Assembly: GCA_036362785.1 (NCBI GenBank)
Contig: CP143625.1
Span: 559,401 to 623,400, forward strand
Source of the DNA: a beta proteobacterium MWH-UniP1
GTDB lineage: Bacteria > Pseudomonadota > Gammaproteobacteria > Burkholderiales > Burkholderiaceae_A
Length of the DNA stretch: 64,000 nt
Reading direction: 5' to 3'
In this document: positions 52,551-63,171 of the stretch, piece after piece
Layout: each line of letters starts with the position of its first letter
Numbering within the stretch: position 1 is the first letter of the stretch
Notes under the pieces: generated by a model
Databases searched by the model: none
What the model saw: only the letters and a program-made list of their open reading frames with translations
Told to the model about the DNA's origin: nothing
Translations under genes and position numbers: made by a program

Positions 52551-55500
52551 GCAATATGGCCCAGGGCCGTCGCGCCTTTTTGTCGGGTGATTTGAAAAAA
52601 GCAACGGGCCGAAGCGCCCTGGCGGCACGTCTGCGCAAAGAGATGCGTGGGGACATTTATTTTGATGTGGCCTCGCGCGGGCGTTACGCCACAGATGCAT
52701 CGATTTATCAGGTCATGCCAATCGGCGTGGCCGTGCCCAAGACGGATGTGGATGCACGCATTGCATTAGATATCGCACGTGATTTGAAGATCCCTGTGTT
52801 GCCCCGTGGTGCGGGTACATCCCAGTGCGGCCAGACCGTTGGCGAAGCCCTGGTGATTGACAACAGCAAACATCTGCGCAACGTGATTGATCTCGATTTG
52901 AATGCGATGACGGTCACGGTGCAGCCCGGCATTGTGTTAGATCACCTGAATGCTTATTTAAAACCACACGGTGTCTGGTTTCCGGTGGATGTGTCCACAT
53001 CAGCACAGTGCACGATTGGCGGCATGACCGGGAATAACTCTTGTGGGTCGCGCTCGCTGTACTACGGCAACATGGTCCACAACGTAGAGGGTGTTCGCGC
53101 AGTGTTGGCCGATGGCACCCGCGCTTATTTTGGCCGTTTTGGTGATGGCGGCGACATGACGTTGTCATCGGCCCGACTCAATGGTCTGATCCCCCAGTTA
53201 TTTCAGATTGCCGATTCAGTAAAAGAGGAGATTGCCAATGTTTGGCCCAAGGTCATGCGCCGCGTGGGGGGCTACAACCTGGATGTGTTTTATCCCCAGA
53301 GTGAGCGGCCCTATTTGGTGGGGGCCGCACCGGGTGTTGTGAACTTCGGTCAACTCTTGGTGGGCTCCGAGGGAACACTGGGTTACTTTGAGTCGATCAA
53401 GCTCAAACTCTCGCCGCTGCCCAAGACCAAGGTCTTGGGTGTGGTGAACTTCCCCACTTTTCATCAGGCCATGGCCCTGACGCAGCACATTGTGAAGCTC
53501 AATCCCGTTGCGGTGGAGTTGGTGGACCGCACCATGATTGAACTCTCACGTGCCAATCCGATGTTCGCATCGGTCATTGAAACGGCAATCACACGCGTGG
53601 ATGGCAAAGAAACCGATGCGTTGTTGCTCGTAGAGTTCGCAGGTGAAGACAGCGCAGTGCTCGCCAGCAAGTTGCAGGATCTCGACACGCTGATGGCCGA
53701 TCTTGGGTTGCCCGGTTCGGTGGTGAAGATGGCGGATGCCAAAGCCCAGTCTGCATTATGGGAGGTGCGCAAGGCGGGCCTAAACATCATGATGTCGCTG
53801 AAAGGCGATGGAAAGCCCGTGTCCTTTATTGAAGACTGTGCCGTGCCTTTGGAACACTTGGCTGATTACACCGCCCAGCTGACCGAGGTCTTTGCACGCC
53901 ACGGCACCCAGGGCACCTGGTATGCCCATGCTTCCGTGGGCACACTTCATGTGCGGCCCATTTTGGATATGCGCCGTGATGGTGCTGAAAAAATGCGGGC
54001 CATTGCCGAGGAAGCCGGCCAACTGGTGCGCCGTTACAAGGGGGCCTTTTCTGGCGAGCATGGCGATGGGCTGGTGCGTAGTGAGTGGGTGGAGTGGCAA
54101 TTTGGTGAGCGCATCACCCGCGCATTTGAGCAAGTCAAAGATGCGTTTGACCCCGACAACCTAATGAACCCTGGGAAGATCGTGCGTTGTACCAAGATGG
54201 ACGATCGTGCGCTCTTTCGGTTCAAACCCAATTATCAAGCGCAGGTCATCACCACCGGCCTGGATTGGTCGGCCTGGAATGTGCAAAACGACCCGTCGCA
54301 AAAAGGGGGCCCTGGCACCTTTGGTATTGCCGTGACTGCTGCTGGAAGCGGCGGTGATCCCGCGATGGGTTTTGCGAAAGCCATTGAGATGTGTAACAAC
54401 AATGGCCACTGCCGAAAATTCGATGCGGGCACCATGTGCCCAAGTTATCGGGTCACACGAGACGAACAACATTCGGTGCGCGGCCGGGCGAATACTCTGC
54501 GGCTTGCGGTGAGTGGTCAGCTGGGTGGTGATGCATGGGAATCGGATGCGGTGCGCGAAGCACTTGATCTGTGTGTGGGCTGCAAGGGCTGTAAACGTGA
54601 GTGCCCCACCGGGGTCGACATGGCCCGCATGAAGATCGAAGCCCAATATCAATACGGCAAACGCCACGGCTTTTCTCGCAAAGACCGTCTGTTGGCGGGC
54701 CTGCCAGAGATGGCCCGGCGTGTGGCCCGAATTCCGGGCTTGGCCTGGCTGATGAATCTGCGCAATCACAGCGGTGTCTTGCGTGCCTTAAACGAAAAGT
54801 GGCTGGGCATTGCTGCCGAACGCACGCTACCCAAGTGGCGATCTGACACCTTTGATCGTCGTGTGTTGCGCAACGATCAAGTCACGGTGGAGAACTGTGA
54901 TGTGGTGCTGTGGGCCGATACCTTTAATAACGCTTACGAACCGGAGCATCTGCGCGCAGCCTTGGCAGTCATGCAGCACATGGGCGTGAAGGTGTTGATC
55001 TCGGGCGCTGCATCCCAAGAGCCGCTGTGTTGTGGCCGCACATCACTGTCGGTCGGCATGATCGATCAGGCCAAGGCCCATGCCCGCAAAACGCTAGATG
55101 CCTTGGCGCCCGCGATTGCCCGCGGTGTGCCGGTGGTGGGCCTAGAGCCATCATGCCTGTTGAGCATGCGCGATGAATGGCTTGGCATGGGCCTGGGGGA
55201 TTCCGCAGTCGCGTTATCGAAGCTGGCCATGCTCTTTGAGGAGTGGTGGCTTGCGCAGATCAAAGACAAAACGGTCAACACTGTGGCCAGTCTTCCGCCG
55301 GTAATGGTGCATGGCCACTGCCACCAGAAGGCCCTGGGGGCCATGACCCCCACACTGGAAGCCCTGCGTTCCATTGGTGTGGACCCGCAATTGATCGAGA
55401 CCAGCTGCTGCGGCATGGCCGGAAGCTTTGGCTATGATGCATCGCACCTACATGCATCGCTTGCGATGGCTGAAGCGAAGCTGCTGCCCGCGGTTCGGCA

Positions 55501-55624
55501 GGCTCCGGCAGGTGCCCTGATTGTTGCCGATGGCTTTTCTTGCCGCCATCAGATCCAAGACGGTGCGAAACGTGGGGCTATTCACGTGTCCCAAGTGATT
55601 GCGCGCGCCTTGGGCGTGGGATAA
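52547..55624 (+). CDS. FAD-linked 2-hydroxyacid dehydrogenase fused to Fe-S/CCG domains (YdiJ/GlcDF-like)
   Basis: 1025 residues. N-terminal FAD-binding PCMH half (about 40-260; PVLPRGAGTSQCGQTVG, TIGGMTGNNSCGSRS), then the FAD-oxidase C-terminal half (about 270-560; FSGEHGDGLVRSEW). Next come a 4Fe-4S ferredoxin-like region (CNNNGHCRK, DLCVGCKGCKRECPTG, about 615-690) and two CCG-type cysteine motifs (SQEPLCCGR and ETSCCGMAGSFGY). This fusion matches E. coli YdiJ (a D-2-hydroxyglutarate dehydrogenase) and D-lactate/glycolate dehydrogenase relatives. The ATG overlaps the GntR stop (ATGA). The operon partner suggests glyoxylate-level substrates, but this is not settled. Confidence 0.9.
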   Translation: MSNMAQGRRAFLSGDLKKATGRSALAARLRKEMRGDIYFDVASRGRYATDASIYQVMPIGVAVPKTDVDARIALDIARDLKIPVLPRGAGTSQCGQTVGEALVIDNSKHLRNVIDLDLNAMTVTVQPGIVLDHLNAYLKPHGVWFPVDVSTSAQCTIGGMTGNNSCGSRSLYYGNMVHNVEGVRAVLADGTRAYFGRFGDGGDMTLSSARLNGLIPQLFQIADSVKEEIANVWPKVMRRVGGYNLDVFYPQSERPYLVGAAPGVVNFGQLLVGSEGTLGYFESIKLKLSPLPKTKVLGVVNFPTFHQAMALTQHIVKLNPVAVELVDRTMIELSRANPMFASVIETAITRVDGKETDALLLVEFAGEDSAVLASKLQDLDTLMADLGLPGSVVKMADAKAQSALWEVRKAGLNIMMSLKGDGKPVSFIEDCAVPLEHLADYTAQLTEVFARHGTQGTWYAHASVGTLHVRPILDMRRDGAEKMRAIAEEAGQLVRRYKGAFSGEHGDGLVRSEWVEWQFGERITRAFEQVKDAFDPDNLMNPGKIVRCTKMDDRALFRFKPNYQAQVITTGLDWSAWNVQNDPSQKGGPGTFGIAVTAAGSGGDPAMGFAKAIEMCNNNGHCRKFDAGTMCPSYRVTRDEQHSVRGRANTLRLAVSGQLGGDAWESDAVREALDLCVGCKGCKRECPTGVDMARMKIEAQYQYGKRHGFSRKDRLLAGLPEMARRVARIPGLAWLMNLRNHSGVLRALNEKWLGIAAERTLPKWRSDTFDRRVLRNDQVTVENCDVVLWADTFNNAYEPEHLRAALAVMQHMGVKVLISGAASQEPLCCGRTSLSVGMIDQAKAHARKTLDALAPAIARGVPVVGLEPSCLLSMRDEWLGMGLGDSAVALSKLAMLFEEWWLAQIKDKTVNTVASLPPVMVHGHCHQKALGAMTPTLEALRSIGVDPQLIETSCCGMAGSFGYDASHLHASLAMAEAKLLPAVRQAPAGALIVADGFSCRHQIQDGAKRGAIHVSQVIARALGVG

Positions 55625-55685
55625 TTCGCCCCTTCTTTTCACTCGTCGCATTTTTGTTCACTCGTCCGACACAACAGGCCACTCC

Positions 55686-57962
55686 ATGGATCCGCAATTC
55701 AGAAAACAGGCGCTCGAATATCACCAAAAAGGCACCCCGGGAAAAATTTCGGTCACCGCCACCAAGCAGCTCACCAACCAACGGGACCTGGCCTTGGCTT
55801 ATTCTCCGGGTGTGGCGGCGGCCTGTGAAGAGATCGTTGCGGATCCTGCCAATGCCTTTCGCTACACCGCCCGTGGCAATCTGGTGGCTGTGATCACCAA
55901 CGGCACTGCGGTGCTGGGTCTGGGCAATATCGGACCACTGGCGTCTAAACCGGTGATGGAAGGTAAGGCAGTTTTATTTAAAAAATTTGCTGGCATTGAT
56001 GTCTTCGACTTGGAAGTCAATGAACTGGATGTTGATCGCATCGTGGATGTGATCGCAGCCCTGGAGCCCACCTTTGGTGGTGTGAATCTGGAAGACATCA
56101 AGGCGCCCGATTGTTTCTACATCGAGCGCAAGCTGCGCGAGCGGATGAAGATCCCTGTCTTTCACGATGATCAGCACGGTACGGCGATCGTGGTGGGCGC
56201 GGCCTTTGTTAATGGCCTGCATGTGGTGGGCAAAGACATCAAGAAGATCAAACTCGTGGTCTCGGGTGCGGGTGCGGCTGCATTGGCCTGTTTGGATCTG
56301 CTTTTGGATCTGGGCGTGCCCAAAGAAAATATCTGGGTCACTGATTTGGCGGGCGTGGTTTACGAGGGCCGCAAGGAATTGATGGACCCTGAAAAAGAGC
56401 GTTTTGCGCAAAAGACCGACGCCAGAACACTGGCCGATGTGATTGGCGATGCAGATGTGTTTCTTGGTCTTTCCGCCGGGGGCGTCTTAAAGCAAGACAT
56501 GGTCAAGAAGATGGCCGCCAATCCGCTGATCTTCGCTTTGGCCAACCCGAATCCGGAAATCCTGCCTGAAGACGTGAAGGCCGTGCGCAGTGATGCAATT
56601 GTGGCGACAGGCCGCACGGATTATCCGAACCAGGTCAATAACGTCTTGTGCTTCCCCTTTATTTTCCGGGGCGCACTTGATTCTGGTGCCACCACGATCA
56701 CCCGTGAGATGGAATTGGCCGCAGTCCAGGCGGTGGCGGAGCTTGCCCGCGCCGAACAAAGCGAGGTGGTTTCGGCAGCGTATGGCTCAGGCAGCATTTC
56801 CTTTGGCCCGGAATACTTAATTCCCAAGCCGTTTGACCCACGTTTGATTACCAAGATCGCACCTGCAGTGGCCAAGGCCGCAGCCGAAAGCGGTGTGGCC
56901 TCTCGTCCGATTCAGGACTTTGACGCCTATGTGGATCGTCTGCGCGAGTTTGTCTATCACTCGGGCAACTTTATGAAGCCTGTCTTTGCGGCAGCAAAGC
57001 GTGCCACCCGTAAGCGAGTTGTGTACGCCGAGGGCGAAGAAGAACGTGTGCTGCGTGCTGTTCAGGAAATCGTCGATGAGAAGCTGGCAACGCCAATCCT
57101 GATTGGCCGGCCAACCGTGTTGGAAAAACGGATCGAGCGCTTTGGTCTGCGTCTGCGGCCCGGGGTGGATTTCGAGGTGGTGAACCCCGAGTCTGACCCA
57201 CGCTACCGCGAGTATTGGGAAACCTATCACCGCATGACCGAGCGCAAAGGCGTGACCCAGCAGTATGCCAAGTTAGAAATGCGTCGCCGTCATACCCTGA
57301 TTGGTTCCATGATGATTCATCGCGGTGAGGCTGACGGCATGATCTGCGGCACCTTTGGCAGTCACGCATTGCACCTGCATTACGTGGACCAGGTCTTGGG
57401 CCATCGGCCAGGTGAAAAAACCTATGCGGCAATGAATTTGTTGATCATGCCGAACCGCGCTCTGGCCATGGTCGATACCCATGTCAATGTCGACCCAACG
57501 GCAGAACAGATTGTTGAAATCACGTTGATGGCCGCCGATGAGATGCAGCGCATTGGCATTGAGCCACGTGTGGCCTTGCTGTCTCACTCAAACTTTGGCG
57601 GCAGCAGTCAGCCATCGGCAGTGAAGATGCGTCAGGCCTTGGATCTGGTGCGTGCCCGGCGGCCAGACTTAAATATTGACGGCGAGATGCATGGCGATGT
57701 GGCCCTAGATCCTGAGTTGCGCAAAACCATCATGCCGAATTCGACGCTGCAGGGCGAGGCGAATTTGTTAGTGTTGCCCACCATTGATGCCGCCAACATT
57801 GCTTACAACCTGTTGAAGGTTGCTGCGGGTAACGGTATTGCGATTGGCCCGATTCTGTTGGGCTGTAACGCACCGGTCAACATCATGACATCGTCAGCCA
57901 CCGTGCGGCGCATTGTGAACATGACAGCCCTGACCATCTTGGAAGCTAATAGTCGGAATTGA
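55686..57962 (+). CDS. maeB: NADP-dependent malic enzyme with phosphotransacetylase-like domain (MaeB type)
   Basis: 758 residues. The malic-enzyme half (about 1-430) shows [36 protein letters not shown] (Asp/His metal ligands), and an NAD(P) fold at [18 protein letters not shown]. The C-terminal half (about 440-758) is PTA-like ([38 protein letters not shown]) and is usually regulatory rather than catalytic. It decarboxylates malate to pyruvate. The ATG at 55686 is preferred; an earlier frame overlaps the dehydrogenase gene. It overlaps the next gene by 1 nt. Confidence 0.93.
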   Translation: MDPQFRKQALEYHQKGTPGKISVTATKQLTNQRDLALAYSPGVAAACEEIVADPANAFRYTARGNLVAVITNGTAVLGLGNIGPLASKPVMEGKAVLFKKFAGIDVFDLEVNELDVDRIVDVIAALEPTFGGVNLEDIKAPDCFYIERKLRERMKIPVFHDDQHGTAIVVGAAFVNGLHVVGKDIKKIKLVVSGAGAAALACLDLLLDLGVPKENIWVTDLAGVVYEGRKELMDPEKERFAQKTDARTLADVIGDADVFLGLSAGGVLKQDMVKKMAANPLIFALANPNPEILPEDVKAVRSDAIVATGRTDYPNQVNNVLCFPFIFRGALDSGATTITREMELAAVQAVAELARAEQSEVVSAAYGSGSISFGPEYLIPKPFDPRLITKIAPAVAKAAAESGVASRPIQDFDAYVDRLREFVYHSGNFMKPVFAAAKRATRKRVVYAEGEEERVLRAVQEIVDEKLATPILIGRPTVLEKRIERFGLRLRPGVDFEVVNPESDPRYREYWETYHRMTERKGVTQQYAKLEMRRRHTLIGSMMIHRGEADGMICGTFGSHALHLHYVDQVLGHRPGEKTYAAMNLLIMPNRALAMVDTHVNVDPTAEQIVEITLMAADEMQRIGIEPRVALLSHSNFGGSSQPSAVKMRQALDLVRARRPDLNIDGEMHGDVALDPELRKTIMPNSTLQGEANLLVLPTIDAANIAYNLLKVAAGNGIAIGPILLGCNAPVNIMTSSATVRRIVNMTALTILEANSRN

Positions 57963-58528
57963 TGTCTGCGCCTCGGTCCAACGCGGACCTATTCTGGACA
58001 TTCACCAAGATGGCCCTGCAGGGCTTTGGTGGCGTTTTGCCCGTTGCCGAACGCGTGATTGTTCACGAGCGCCGCTGGATGTCGGCAAAAGAATTCGTGG
58101 AGTCGCTCGCGGTCGCGCAGGCTCTGCCCGGCCCCAATGTGGTCAACCTCTGTCTAATGGTGGGCGATCGGTTTAGCGGTGTGCGGGGCGCACTGTCGGC
58201 CCTGGCTGGCATGATGTTGTTTCCTGTGCTGATTGTGCTGGCGCTGGCATCGGTTTATCAGTTTTATTCCCACTTGGAGATCACCCGCAACATTTTGTTG
58301 GGCATGGCGGCGGTCTCTGTCGGTTTGATTGCGGGCATGGGCCTGCGGCTGGCCAAAACCCAGGGCCACTATCGGGTGGGTTGGTTGGCGGGGCTGGCAA
58401 CGTTTCTATTGATTGCAGTTGTGCATGCGCGACTCGGCTTTGTGATTTTGGCCGTTGGTATTCCGTCGTTCTTATTTCGTTGGTGGCAGTTGGTGCGCGC
58501 ACGAAACGGTGCGGGTGGGGTGCAGTAA
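57962..58528 (+). CDS. Chromate transporter, N-terminal half type (ChrA1)
   Basis: 188 residues, short-chain CHR family with about five hydrophobic segments. Family landmarks: MALQGFGGVLPVAERVIVHERRWMS and SLAVAQALPGPNVVNLCLMVG (Pro-Gly-Pro motif). Short CHR proteins occur as adjacent pairs that act together as one anion exporter. It overlaps maeB by 1 nt and its partner by 1 nt, so it may be cotranscribed with maeB; chromate as physiological substrate is not proven. Confidence 0.85.
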   Translation: MSAPRSNADLFWTFTKMALQGFGGVLPVAERVIVHERRWMSAKEFVESLAVAQALPGPNVVNLCLMVGDRFSGVRGALSALAGMMLFPVLIVLALASVYQFYSHLEITRNILLGMAAVSVGLIAGMGLRLAKTQGHYRVGWLAGLATFLLIAVVHARLGFVILAVGIPSFLFRWWQLVRARNGAGGVQ

Positions 58529-59079
58529 TGGATTGGCTGATGCCTGCGTTGCCACCTTCCGTGCTCTTTGAGGTCTTTCAACATTTTTTGTTGATGTCGC
58601 TCTTAGCGACGGGCGGTGCGATCACCTTGGCCCCAGAGATGCACCGTTTTATGGTGGGTGAGACGGGCTTACTGACCGATGTGCAGTTCACCTCATCGAT
58701 TGCGATTGCCCAGGCAGCGCCCGGCCCGAATCTGTTGTTTGTCACGGTCATGGGCTGGCAGGCGGCGGGTGCGTGGGGTGCTTTGGCCACCACGATCGGT
58801 GTGTTGACGCCTTCGGCAATTCTGGTGATTCTGGTCCATCGGTTTAGTCATTCGCGCGCTGACTCGGTCTGGGTGCAGGCCATGAAAGAGGGCCTGGCAC
58901 CGGTGGTGATTGCATTGATGCTGGCCACTGCCTGGATTTTGGCGGAGCCATGGTTTGACAACACGCGTGTGCTGCTCTTGTTGGTGACAGCGACAGCGTT
59001 GACGACACTCACCCGGATCGCGCCTGTGATCTTAATCGCGGGGGGTGCGCTGGTCGGCGGCCTGGGCCTGTTGCAATAG
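58528..59079 (+). CDS. Chromate transporter, C-terminal half type (ChrA2)
   Basis: 183 residues, second member of the short CHR pair: LLMSLLATGGAITLAPEMHRFMV, then SSIAIAQAAPGPNLLFVTVMGWQAAG (AxxPGPN) and four to five hydrophobic spans. The ATG overlaps the stop of the first half by 1 nt (TAATG). It is convergent with rsmE, 4 nt away. Confidence 0.85.
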   Translation: MDWLMPALPPSVLFEVFQHFLLMSLLATGGAITLAPEMHRFMVGETGLLTDVQFTSSIAIAQAAPGPNLLFVTVMGWQAAGAWGALATTIGVLTPSAILVILVHRFSHSRADSVWVQAMKEGLAPVVIALMLATAWILAEPWFDNTRVLLLLVTATALTTLTRIAPVILIAGGALVGGLGLLQ

Positions 59080-59083
59080 CCGC

Positions 59084-59812
59084 TTAGAACTCGCCGATTC
59101 GCACGGCAAGGGCGGCCAGCACAGCGGCTGCGGCCGTTTCTGTGCGCAGAATTCTTGGGCCAGACTGCACACCGATAAAGCCGGCGTTGCGTGCCAGCGT
59201 TTCTTCTTCGTCGGTCCAGCCGGCCTCGGGGCCAATCAAGAGCGTGATGGCTCCCTGCAAGGCCACGGTGGAGAGTTTGGTCGCCGCAAATGGATCCAGA
59301 ATCAGGCCGGTTTTTGGCCCAGGTCTCGCGCCCCAGTCGGCCAGAAACTCGGCCAGCCGCATCACCGGGGAGATCGTGGGCACGATCGTGCGGCCTGACT
59401 GGGCTGCGGCCGCGGCTGCGATCGCCATCCAATGATCTCGTCGTTTTTCGGCACGCTGTGGTTCCAGCTTTAAGACACTTCTGGACGCCGCAAGTGGCAC
59501 AACCTGTCTTGCGCCGAGCTCGGTGGACTTTTGCACCACCCAATCCATCTTGTCGCCCGTGCACAGGGACTGCACCACGCAGATATCGGCGGGCGACTCA
59601 CGGTTGATGGATTCGATGCGTTCGATTTCAACGCAGACCTGTTGGCGGTCTGCCCGGGTCACCCTGGCCTGCGCTTCCTGGCCGTGGCCATCAAACAGTG
59701 TGACTGCTGCGCCGGGCATGACCCGCAAAACGCCTGCCAAGTGATGGCTTGTCTGGGCGTCCAGCGTGAGCGGGCCTAATTTCAGGTGCTGGAAAAGGAC
59801 TCGTGGCTGCAT
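59084..59812 (-). CDS. rsmE: 16S rRNA (uracil1498-N3)-methyltransferase RsmE
   Basis: 242 residues. N-terminal PUA-like part (about 1-70) with HHLAGVLRVMPGAAVTLFDG, then the SPOUT knot: DWVVQKSTELGARQVVPL, GPEAGWTDEEETLA and ILRTETAAAAVLAAL. It methylates U1498 in the 30S decoding region. Single gene with the tkt gene divergent from it. Confidence 0.95.
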   Translation of the reverse strand: MQPRVLFQHLKLGPLTLDAQTSHHLAGVLRVMPGAAVTLFDGHGQEAQARVTRADRQQVCVEIERIESINRESPADICVVQSLCTGDKMDWVVQKSTELGARQVVPLAASRSVLKLEPQRAEKRRDHWMAIAAAAAAQSGRTIVPTISPVMRLAEFLADWGARPGPKTGLILDPFAATKLSTVALQGAITLLIGPEAGWTDEEETLARNAGFIGVQSGPRILRTETAAAAVLAALAVRIGEF

Positions 59813-60050
59813 GATTGGGGGCCGTTTGAGGGGTAAAATTCAGAGTTTCGATGAATTCTATGGGTGAGCCGTCTGCCGCGGGTTGGCAGGGTAGAACAGG
59901 TCCGATTTCCCTCGATATTCACCCAAAAAGTAAGACCGACTTAAGTATTCATTCAAGATTAGTGACTTTAACTTAACAATTAAAAATCCTAGAGTTTGTG
60001 GGTGAATTAGCCCTCAACCATCTTTTCACCCACTCATCGGATCTCTCGCC
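59813..60050. other. Intergenic region between rsmE and tkt
   Basis: 238 nt holding divergent promoters. An AT-rich core (about 59935-59990) contains several TTAA/TNA-type motifs that could be LysR-type sites. ATTCACCC (about 59914) and GGGTGAAT (about 60000) are inverted with respect to each other. I see no gene. Confidence 0.4.
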
Positions 60051-62093
60051 ATGCAATTTCCCGCCCAAGACCTCCCCACCTCTGTCATTCCCATGGCCAA
60101 TGCCATCCGTGCCCTGTCGATGGACGCGGTCCAAAAAGCCAACTCGGGTCACCCCGGCATGCCGATGGGCATGGCAGACATGGCGGTGGCGCTCTGGGCC
60201 TGCCACCTAAAGCACAACCCAGCAAACCCCTGTTGGCCTGACCGCGACCGGTTTGTGGTGTCCAACGGCCATGGTTCGATGTTGCTCTACAGCCTGCTGC
60301 ATCTTGCGGGCTATGACTTGCCGATGGAAGAGCTGAAAAACTTCCGACAGTTGCACTCCAAAACGCCGGGCCACCCCGAGTACGGCATGACGCCAGGCGT
60401 GGAGACCACCACTGGCCCGCTGGGCCAGGGTATCTCCAATGCGGTGGGTTTGGCGCTGGCCGAGCGACTGATGGCGGCGCAGTTCAATAAGCCCGGCATG
60501 GAAATTGTTGATCACAACACCTATGTGTTTTTGGGTGATGGCTGTCTGATGGAAGGTGTCTCGCATGAGGCCTGCTCGTTAGCGGGGGTGTGGGGCCTCT
60601 CTAAGTTGATTGCACTGTATGACGACAACGGCATTTCGATTGATGGCCAGGTTGATGCATGGTTTCGTGATGACACGCGCAAACGTTTTGAAGCCTATGG
60701 CTGGCATGTGATTGGCCCGGTGGATGGCCACGATGCCAAGGCCGTGAGCAAGGCGATTGCCCAGGCACGTGAGTGGTCGGTCAAAGGCCACAACGGTCGC
60801 CTCGCACCCACCATGATTATTTGTAAGACCCAGATCGGCAAGGGCTCGCCCAACCGGGTGGGCACGGCCAAGGCCCACGGTGAGGCGCTGGGTCCTGATG
60901 AAATTGAGCTCACACGTCAGGCCATTGACTGGCCGTATGCACCCTTTGAAATTCCTGCAGATCTGCAATCCGCATGGGACGCCCGTGCAACAGGTGCAGA
61001 GCGCGAGGCCAAGTGGAATGCCCTCTTTGAGCGTTATGCCCAGGCCCACCCACACGAGGCCGCCGAATTTACCCGCCGCATGAAGGGCGATCTGCCCAAA
61101 GACTTTGCGCAAAAGACACAGGCCCTGATTACCAAACTCACCACTGAGAGTCTGACTGTTGCCAGCCGCAAGGCCTCGCAGATGGTGTTGGACGATCTTG
61201 GCCCCCGCACCCCTGGATTGCTTGGGGGTTCTGCCGACTTAACCGGCTCTAACTTGACCAACTGGAAGGGCGTCGCCGCAGTTCGCGTTGATGCCAAGGG
61301 TGGGCTGACGGCCGGTGAGCACATCAATTACGGTGTTCGTGAATTCGGCATGGCGGCAGTCATGAATGGCATTGCTTTGCATGGCGGCTTTATTCCCTAT
61401 GGCGGCACCTTCTTAACGTTTTCTGATTACAGCCGCAATGCCATTCGCATGGCTGCGCTGATGAAGATTCGTGTCATCCATGTTTTCACCCATGATTCGA
61501 TTGGCCTTGGCGAAGACGGCCCAACCCATCAGCCCGTCGAGCATCCCGCATCACTGCGGCTGATTCCGAATCTGCATGTCTGGCGCCCCGCAGACGCTGT
61601 CGAAACAGCTGTGGCCTGGAAGGCTGCCGTGACCCGCCGCGATGGCCCAACAGCCTTGTTGTTGTCGCGTCAGAATCTGCCCCCGCAGATCTGCCAAGAC
61701 AAGATGGCCGAGCAAGTCGAAAAAGGGGGTTACGTTTTATCGAGCGATCCCAAACCGCAGGTGGTGCTCATGGCAACAGGCTCGGAGGTGTCTTTGGCCA
61801 TGCAGGCGGCCGGCCAGCTGAAGTCCGAGGGGCTGCGTGTGCGTGTGGTGTCGATGCCATCGACCACGGTCTTTGATCAGCAGACCGTGGCCTACAAACA
61901 ATCCGTGTTGCCCGATGGTGTGCCCCGTGTCGCAGTTGAAGCCGGTGTGACTGATTTCTGGTGGAAGTATCAGCCCGACGCCGTCTTGGGCTTGGACCGC
62001 TACGGTGAGTCGGCCCCAGCCGGTGAGCTCTTCAAATATTTCGGCATCACGGTAGACAACCTGGTGGCCACTGCAAAGGCAGTTGCCAACTAA
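60051..62093 (+). CDS. tkt: Transketolase
   Basis: 680 residues, typical length. The ThDP/Mg motif is [13 protein letters not shown] (about 163-175), with conserved His in [12 protein letters not shown] (about 33-44) and [11 protein letters not shown]. The pyrimidine domain has [13 protein letters not shown] (catalytic Glu) and [18 protein letters not shown]; the C-terminal domain ends with a regular transketolase_C fold. It moves two-carbon units in the pentose phosphate pathway. gap follows 33 nt later, so carbon metabolism genes form one cluster. Confidence 0.96.
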   Translation: MQFPAQDLPTSVIPMANAIRALSMDAVQKANSGHPGMPMGMADMAVALWACHLKHNPANPCWPDRDRFVVSNGHGSMLLYSLLHLAGYDLPMEELKNFRQLHSKTPGHPEYGMTPGVETTTGPLGQGISNAVGLALAERLMAAQFNKPGMEIVDHNTYVFLGDGCLMEGVSHEACSLAGVWGLSKLIALYDDNGISIDGQVDAWFRDDTRKRFEAYGWHVIGPVDGHDAKAVSKAIAQAREWSVKGHNGRLAPTMIICKTQIGKGSPNRVGTAKAHGEALGPDEIELTRQAIDWPYAPFEIPADLQSAWDARATGAEREAKWNALFERYAQAHPHEAAEFTRRMKGDLPKDFAQKTQALITKLTTESLTVASRKASQMVLDDLGPRTPGLLGGSADLTGSNLTNWKGVAAVRVDAKGGLTAGEHINYGVREFGMAAVMNGIALHGGFIPYGGTFLTFSDYSRNAIRMAALMKIRVIHVFTHDSIGLGEDGPTHQPVEHPASLRLIPNLHVWRPADAVETAVAWKAAVTRRDGPTALLLSRQNLPPQICQDKMAEQVEKGGYVLSSDPKPQVVLMATGSEVSLAMQAAGQLKSEGLRVRVVSMPSTTVFDQQTVAYKQSVLPDGVPRVAVEAGVTDFWWKYQPDAVLGLDRYGESAPAGELFKYFGITVDNLVATAKAVAN

Positions 62094-62126
62094 ACGTTTA
62101 ATTTTTTAATTCAGGAGAGGAATGCA

Positions 62127-63143
62127 ATGACCATCAAAGTCGCAATCAACGGGTACGGACGTATTGGCCGCAATGTGCTGCGGGCCCACTACGAAGGTGG
62201 CAAGAAACATGACATTCAAATCGTGGCCATCAATGACCTTGGCGACCCCAAAACCAATGCCCACCTGACCCAATACGACACGGCCCATGGCAAGTTTCCT
62301 GGCACCGTTTCGGTCGATGGTGATTGCATGGTGGTCAATGGCGATCGCATTCGTGTTCTGGCCAATCGCAATCCTGCTGAACTGCCCTGGGGTGAGTTGG
62401 GTGTGGATGTGGTGCTGGAGTGCACCGGATTTTTCACCAGCAAAGAAAAGGCTTCTGCCCACTTAAAGGGCGGCGCGAAAAAAGTTGTGATCTCTGCCCC
62501 TGGCGGTAAAGATGTCGACGCTACCGTTGTCTATGGTGTGAACCAAGGCGTGCTTAAGGCCTCCCACACCGTGATTTCGAATGCATCGTGCACCACCAAC
62601 TGTCTGGCTCCCGTTGCAAAAGTGCTCAACGACAAGCTTGGCATTGAAAGCGGTTTGATGACCACGATTCATGCTTACACCAACGACCAGGTGTTGACTG
62701 ACGTGTATCACGAAGATCTGCGCCGTGCCCGTTCGGCCACCATGTCCATGATTCCTACCAAAACCGGTGCTGCTGCCGCAGTCGGCCTGGTGCTGCCCGA
62801 ACTCAATGGCAAGTTGGATGGCTTTGCCATGCGTGTGCCCACCATCAACGTGTCGGTGGTTGACCTAAGCTTTGTGTCGAAAAAAGCCACCACCGTGGAA
62901 GAAGTCAACGCCATGATGAAGGCCGCCAGCGAAGGCGAGCTAAAGGGTATTTTGGGATATAACACTGCCCCGCTGGTGTCGATCGACTTTAATCACGATG
63001 CCCGTTCCAGCGTGTTTGATTCCACCCAGACCCGCGTGTCGCACGACGGCAAGCTGGTGAAAATCCTGTCGTGGTACGACAACGAGTGGGGCTTTTCTAA
63101 CCGCATGTTGGACACCACGGTTGCACTGATGTCCGCGAAGTAA
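62127..63143 (+). CDS. gap: Glyceraldehyde-3-phosphate dehydrogenase, type I
   Basis: 338 residues. NAD fold [14 protein letters not shown] (about 7-20), catalytic Cys in [15 protein letters not shown] (about 153), and C-terminal [13 protein letters not shown]. It oxidises glyceraldehyde 3-phosphate in glycolysis. AGGAGAGG precedes the ATG. It lies between tkt and pyk. Confidence 0.97.
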   Translation: MTIKVAINGYGRIGRNVLRAHYEGGKKHDIQIVAINDLGDPKTNAHLTQYDTAHGKFPGTVSVDGDCMVVNGDRIRVLANRNPAELPWGELGVDVVLECTGFFTSKEKASAHLKGGAKKVVISAPGGKDVDATVVYGVNQGVLKASHTVISNASCTTNCLAPVAKVLNDKLGIESGLMTTIHAYTNDQVLTDVYHEDLRRARSATMSMIPTKTGAAAAVGLVLPELNGKLDGFAMRVPTINVSVVDLSFVSKKATTVEEVNAMMKAASEGELKGILGYNTAPLVSIDFNHDARSSVFDSTQTRVSHDGKLVKILSWYDNEWGFSNRMLDTTVALMSAK

Positions 63144-63171
63144 TCCGCGGCGCATCAACGGCAAGACTTAA

